Source: Ignavibacteria bacterium UBA2333
GTDB lineage: Bacteria; Bacteroidota; Ignavibacteria; Kapaibacteriales; Kapaibacteriaceae
NCBI GenBank assembly: GCA_002344895.1
Contig: DDUR01000013.1
Coordinates: 1-36,668, forward strand
Length of the DNA stretch: 36,668 nt
Reading direction: 5' to 3'
In this document: positions 33,446 through 36,668 of the stretch, in pieces
How the letters are laid out: the number at the start of each line of letters is the position of its first letter
How positions within the stretch are numbered: the first letter of the stretch is position 1
Translations under genes and position numbers: made by a program
Notes under the pieces: generated by a model
Told to the model about the DNA's origin: nothing
Seen by the model: only the letters and a program-made list of their open reading frames with translations
The model's database searches: none

Positions 33446-35023
33446 TCAGGGTAAGACTGTGCCCTTGGTTGTTTGTGCGACCTTCGATGCCTCGTTCCGC
33501 GATGTGAATCCCCAGAGGACAATTCGATAGACAGGTCCCTTTGCACCGTAAACGGACTCGTACATGGCGTTATAACCTTTACGTGACCACGTCGTAACAA
33601 GCTCTGCTGCCTTTTCTTCTGTGGCGGATGTTGTTACTTGAACGGACCATGTTGATTCGTCTGTTACGATACGGGCTTCAACACGATTGTTGAAAAGTTT
33701 CTGACGTTCGTCACGCTCGAAGTAGTATAAGGGCCGCATCGCACCCTCACTACGAATGGCAATACGTGTCGAGTCGATTCCTTGAGCTACAAGGACGTCA
33801 GCTACCATCGCTGCGCGCCGCCGGGCAACGTCATCAGGTTTCCCGGTTACGTCGCGCCCTGCGTGTCCAATCAGCTCAATCGACAGCGTTGCATCGTCCA
33901 TCATCCGATCAACAAGATTGGCGAGTGTAGTGTACGAATCACGTACAGATGCATCCGTGTCATCAGGAAACAATGCTACAATGGTTGGTCCTGTGCGCGA
34001 TGACCGATCTCGTAGGGGTATGACGGCAGAGTCAAGAAGGATTGCTCCTTGGGTAAGAACTTCAACATGGACGAGTACTTCGTCACAGGTTGTTACATCG
34101 GTGCTGAGTGGTGCCGACATTCGTTCAGCAACATGTTTGCCAAGCAGTATCTCTACGATTGCCGCTGAAACATCCTCATCTTCGTCAAACAACGTCGTTA
34201 CACGTCCACCTGTTGCCCCAGCAATGTATCGCCAGATATATCCGTGCATCGTGAGGCCACGGCGGATAACATGAATACGTGTTCGTGAATTTCGGGCGCG
34301 TTCAATAACGTCTGCTACGGAATGAAGTACACTAGCCTGATCATCTCCAGCGACAACAAGAACTAGATCATGTTCGCGTCCATCACCGGGTAACCACTGC
34401 ATGGCTCGATGTAGTGCCGTCAGCGCTGCAGACAGATTACCAGTAAAAGTTTCTTCGAAAGAGCGACAGTTAGCAGCAGCGTCAACAACATTCTGAAGAG
34501 GGGATACAACGGCAATATCTTCGCCAAACACGGAGATATGCAGACTGTCGCCAGGAAGTACGGTAAGGTCGCGACTGAGCCCCAAAAGCGCCGACGGCGC
34601 GAGCCCCCTAGCCTGCAGAGTCGACTCAATAGTGATTGCAGAAGTTCGAACTGCGCCCTCGTCGGCTGTTGAAACAGGAATAACATCCGTACGCTCAACA
34701 ATCGGTTCTTCAGCGCGGCACGTTACTCGAATCGATACTGTACGTCCGTTCGCTGCAAGAGGCACAGCATTACCAAGGGCGTCGAGGCCAACCGCTTCCA
34801 CAACAAGTGAATCCATCTGGCGCACCACGCCGAGGACACGCACGGCAACGAGGTCTGACGTATCGGAGCCAACACCACGAAGTCGTACGGAAGGAAGAGC
34901 TGAAGTCGGGAACCTTGGCGGGCCCGTCGCCACCTTATCATCCTGTGCCACCAGGGGAGCTGTCATTACGACAGCACAGAACACCGTCAGGCGGACAACA
35001 TGGGTAAGGGGTAAAAGGGGCAT
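33446..35023 (-). CDS. Exported VWA-like / OmpA-like / SPOR protein
   Basis: A 525-residue exported protein. The signal peptide is about 1-27 (VVMTAPLVAQ). A region at about 155-300 follows VWA order: HDLVLVVAGDDQ, RIHVIRR, then IAGATGGRVTTLF. It lacks a clear DxSxS metal site, so a degenerate VWA domain is inferred. An OmpA-like domain follows at about 370-455 (IELIGHAGRDVTGKPDDVAR, then FNNRVEARI). A SPOR-like domain closes it (about 460-520, WSVQVTTSATEEKAAELVTT). Both latter folds bind peptidoglycan. It starts five bases after the ClpB-half stop; the ATG overlaps a dispersed-repeat copy. Confidence 0.8.
   Translation of the reverse strand: MPLLPLTHVVRLTVFCAVVMTAPLVAQDDKVATGPPRFPTSALPSVRLRGVGSDTSDLVAVRVLGVVRQMDSLVVEAVGLDALGNAVPLAANGRTVSIRVTCRAEEPIVERTDVIPVSTADEGAVRTSAITIESTLQARGLAPSALLGLSRDLTVLPGDSLHISVFGEDIAVVSPLQNVVDAAANCRSFEETFTGNLSAALTALHRAMQWLPGDGREHDLVLVVAGDDQASVLHSVADVIERARNSRTRIHVIRRGLTMHGYIWRYIAGATGGRVTTLFDEDEDVSAAIVEILLGKHVAERMSAPLSTDVTTCDEVLVHVEVLTQGAILLDSAVIPLRDRSSRTGPTIVALFPDDTDASVRDSYTTLANLVDRMMDDATLSIELIGHAGRDVTGKPDDVARRRAAMVADVLVAQGIDSTRIAIRSEGAMRPLYYFERDERQKLFNNRVEARIVTDESTWSVQVTTSATEEKAAELVTTWSRKGYNAMYESVYGAKGPVYRIVLWGFTSRNEASKVAQTTKGTVLP
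35008..35021 (+). repeat. G-tract dispersed repeat, copy 9 (at a start codon)
   Basis: Four Gs, TAAAA, four Gs, C on the + strand. On the - strand it supplies the first codons (MPLLPL) of the VWA/OmpA/SPOR protein. Confidence 0.6.
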
Positions 35024-35028
35024 GGGCG

Positions 35029-36348
35029 TTAAGATACCGTGAACGTCATTCTTCCATTGTCATCCGCATCGGCGGTAACGGTGCCGCCGGCGACAACTTC
35101 GGAAGCAAGGACCTTCATCGCAAGCGGATCGGCAAGATAACGCTGAATGACACGCTTTAATGGTCGTGCACCGTACTGGACGTCGTACCCTCGGCGTGCC
35201 AGCCAGTCCAGAGCGTTGTCGGTGACGATGAGCTGAATGTCGTGTTCTTTTAACCGACGAGCAACAGCTGCTATTTGCAGTCGAGCAATGGCATGGACCT
35301 CACTCGGAATCAGCGGCTTAAAGAGAATGACTTCGTCGATACGATTCAGGAATTCCGGACGTAACCGTTTCCGTAACATGTCGGAGATTTCCGTTCGTAA
35401 CGTACTCATCACCGTTTCACGGTTTTCTTCCGTGATTTCGAGCAGTGAGTCTTGCATGAGTTCGGTGCCGAGGTTCGACGTCATGATGACGATGGTATTC
35501 CGGAAATCAACAACACGTCCTTGTGAGTCCGTCAAGCGTCCATCATCGAGCACTTGTAGCAGAACATTAAACACATCGGGATGTGCCTTTTCGATTTCAT
35601 CGAGTAACACAACCGAATAGGGACGTCGTCGTACGGCCTCTGTCAGTTGCCCACCTTCTTCATATCCAACGTATCCCGGTGGAGCACCAATCAACCGAGA
35701 AACAGCATGTTTCTCCATGTACTCCGACATGTCGATACGTACGAGTGCAGCTTCATCATCAAAAAGAAACTCGGCAAGAGCTCGAGCCATTTCCGTTTTA
35801 CCGACACCCGTTGTACCGAGGAAAATAAACGAACCTATAGGTCGAGCAGCGTCCTGGAGTCCGGCACGTGACCGACGAATAGCGTTGGCGATAGCGGCAA
35901 CAGCGTCTTCCTGACCGATAACACGATCGTGTAATCGATCTTCCATTCGCAGGAGCTTGGTGCGCTCAGTTTCCATCATGCGCTGGACGGGAATACCAGT
36001 CCACTTGGCAACGATTTCGGCAATGTCTTCGGAGCCGATTTCTTCCTTCAGCAATGGAGCACCATTCGACTGCATCGTCGCAATGTCTTCATTGGCCTTT
36101 TGAAGTCGTCGTTCAAGGTCGAGTAACGTGCCATAACGCAACTCTGCCACACGTCCATAGTCACCAAGACGCTCGGCCTCTGCGGCCTGCTGGCGCACGG
36201 ATTCTATATCCGATTTTAACTGTCGGATTGTTTGAATGTGGAGTTTTTCCGTTTCCCACCGAGCCCGTAAATCATCCCGATCTCGGCGTAATGATTCCAG
36301 CTCTTTCTCGATCTCGTCGAGCCGTTTCCGTGTCGTTACATCGTTCAT
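35029..36348 (-). CDS. clpB: ClpB disaggregase, C-terminal half only
   Basis: A 439-residue protein matching only the second half of ClpB (normally about 860 residues). It begins inside the middle coiled-coil domain (KRLDEIEKELESL, AERLGDYGRVAELRYG). The linker IAEIVAKWTGIPVQRM follows, then nucleotide-binding domain 2 with Walker A GTTGVGKTE, Walker B VVLLDEIEKAHPDV, pore loop GYVGYEEGGQ and the C-terminal D2-small domain. The N-domain and the first ATPase domain are absent, and upstream codons do not encode them. GGAG lies before ATG 36348, so it can be translated alone. It is either a remnant after rearrangement at the adjacent minisatellite or a split gene. Confidence 0.9.
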   Translation of the reverse strand: MNDVTTRKRLDEIEKELESLRRDRDDLRARWETEKLHIQTIRQLKSDIESVRQQAAEAERLGDYGRVAELRYGTLLDLERRLQKANEDIATMQSNGAPLLKEEIGSEDIAEIVAKWTGIPVQRMMETERTKLLRMEDRLHDRVIGQEDAVAAIANAIRRSRAGLQDAARPIGSFIFLGTTGVGKTEMARALAEFLFDDEAALVRIDMSEYMEKHAVSRLIGAPPGYVGYEEGGQLTEAVRRRPYSVVLLDEIEKAHPDVFNVLLQVLDDGRLTDSQGRVVDFRNTIVIMTSNLGTELMQDSLLEITEENRETVMSTLRTEISDMLRKRLRPEFLNRIDEVILFKPLIPSEVHAIARLQIAAVARRLKEHDIQLIVTDNALDWLARRGYDVQYGARPLKRVIQRYLADPLAMKVLASEVVAGGTVTADADDNGRMTFTVS

Positions 36349-36400
36349 AGTGTTGTCTCCGCAACAGTACGGTAATGACGAATGTGAGGGGGAATTGGTG

Positions 36401-36540
36401 CTGAACGCTGTGTGACGTTGGCTGACGCAGGGTGACGCTGGCTGACGCTGGGTAACGCTGGCCTACGCTGGCTTACGCAGGGTGACGCTGGCTGACGCAG
36501 GGTGACGCTGGCCTACGCTGGGTGACGCGGGCTGATCCCG
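36401..36540. repeat. 10-bp tandem minisatellite
   Basis: Fourteen consecutive 10-base units of the form GGTGACGCTG, with variants at the first three bases and near the end (GCTGACGCAG, GCCTACGCTG). The period equals about one DNA turn. It lies just upstream of the ClpB-half gene, about 50 bases before its ATG. Degenerate units end near 36550. The remaining bases to 36615 show nothing recognisable. Confidence 0.9.
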
Positions 36541-36615
36541 GGTGTTACCCCGCGCTGATATAGTGCGCCCCTCAGGAGCGCTTTGGTGCTTTGCCATCTG
36601 CCTCCCCATCTCCCT

Positions 36616-36668
36616 CCCCACCATTAACCCTACCTGCCTCCCCACCGTTAACCCCACCTGCCTCCCCA
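36616..36668. repeat. C-rich 24-bp tandem array (right, cut by window end)
   Basis: Two 24-bp units at 36616-36639 and 36640-36663, then the start of a third at the window edge. Same unit, phase and orientation as the array at 76-135. A degenerate C-rich stretch precedes it from about 36598. Confidence 0.85.

Noticed and set aside
36401..36550. CRISPR-like repeat array
   Set aside because: Units are only 10 bp and contiguous, with no unique spacers and no cas genes nearby.
36463..36657. Small protein read from the right-end repeats
   Set aside because: Its sequence is only the repeat translated (VGRQVG and similar), with no start signal or conserved residue.
1..36668. Mobile island bounded by direct repeats
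   Set aside because: The interior is core genes (pheT, lpx, bamA, trxB) with no integrase or transposase; the end repeats are low-complexity arrays.

Overview
The window reads as a chromosomal segment of a Gram-negative member of the Bacteroidota/FCB group, with moderate GC. Four things point there. LpxC and FabZ are fused into one protein. At least two secreted proteins end in type IX secretion (T9SS) sorting domains. The order uppS-bamA-skp-skp-lpxD-lpxC/fabZ-lpxA is characteristic. Several genes are preceded by the TAnnTTTG -7 promoter element. Long secreted proteins and VIT/VWA, TPR-LuxR and two-domain OmpA genes suggest a lineage on the Chlorobiota/Ignavibacteria/Kapabacteria side rather than a classical gut Bacteroides; that placement is inference. 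No prophage, transposase, CRISPR array, tRNA or rRNA was seen.

Layout. 1-160: a C-rich 24-bp tandem array and the pheT promoter. 210-7781 (+): pheT, a coiled-coil protein, zapA, a structured non-coding stretch (probable 6S RNA), rny, an unrecognised gene and an EamA permease. 7786-8871 (-): HU, a TPR protein and a 31-residue basic AURKAIP1/COX24-like protein, closed by a terminator. 9044-17817 (+): the envelope operon with uppS (lipid carrier), bamA (outer-membrane assembly), two Skp/OmpH chaperones, lpxD, lpxC/fabZ and lpxA (lipid A), then a DUF1207-like outer-membrane candidate. 17873-23097: a T9SS cargo protein (-), a TPR-LuxR regulator (+) and a VIT/VWA T9SS cargo protein (+). 23169-26228: ychF (+) and a UPF1-like helicase (-), converging on a strong terminator. 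26296-33411 (+): ompA, a VOC-fold protein, a HAD phosphatase, a glycosyltransferase, an alpha/beta hydrolase, queG and trxB, tightly packed. 33446-36348 (-): a half-length ClpB followed by a protein with VWA-like, OmpA-like and SPOR domains. 36401-36668: a 10-bp minisatellite, then a second 24-bp C-rich array like the one at base 1.

How the parts relate. Most of the window is envelope biogenesis (lipid carrier, BAM, periplasmic chaperones, lipid A, OmpA/SPOR proteins) plus housekeeping genes (PheRS beta, RNase Y, HU, YchF, TrxB, QueG). The least ordinary parts are: a dispersed short purine repeat of two G-tracts that also occurs inside coding regions; a ClpB reduced to its C-terminal half next to the minisatellite; a fused terminator/promoter leading into an apparently leaderless ychF; a terminator-like hairpin inside the gene after ompA; a queG frame with no standard start codon where its N-terminus should be; and a poly-glutamine run at the mature N-terminus of BamA.
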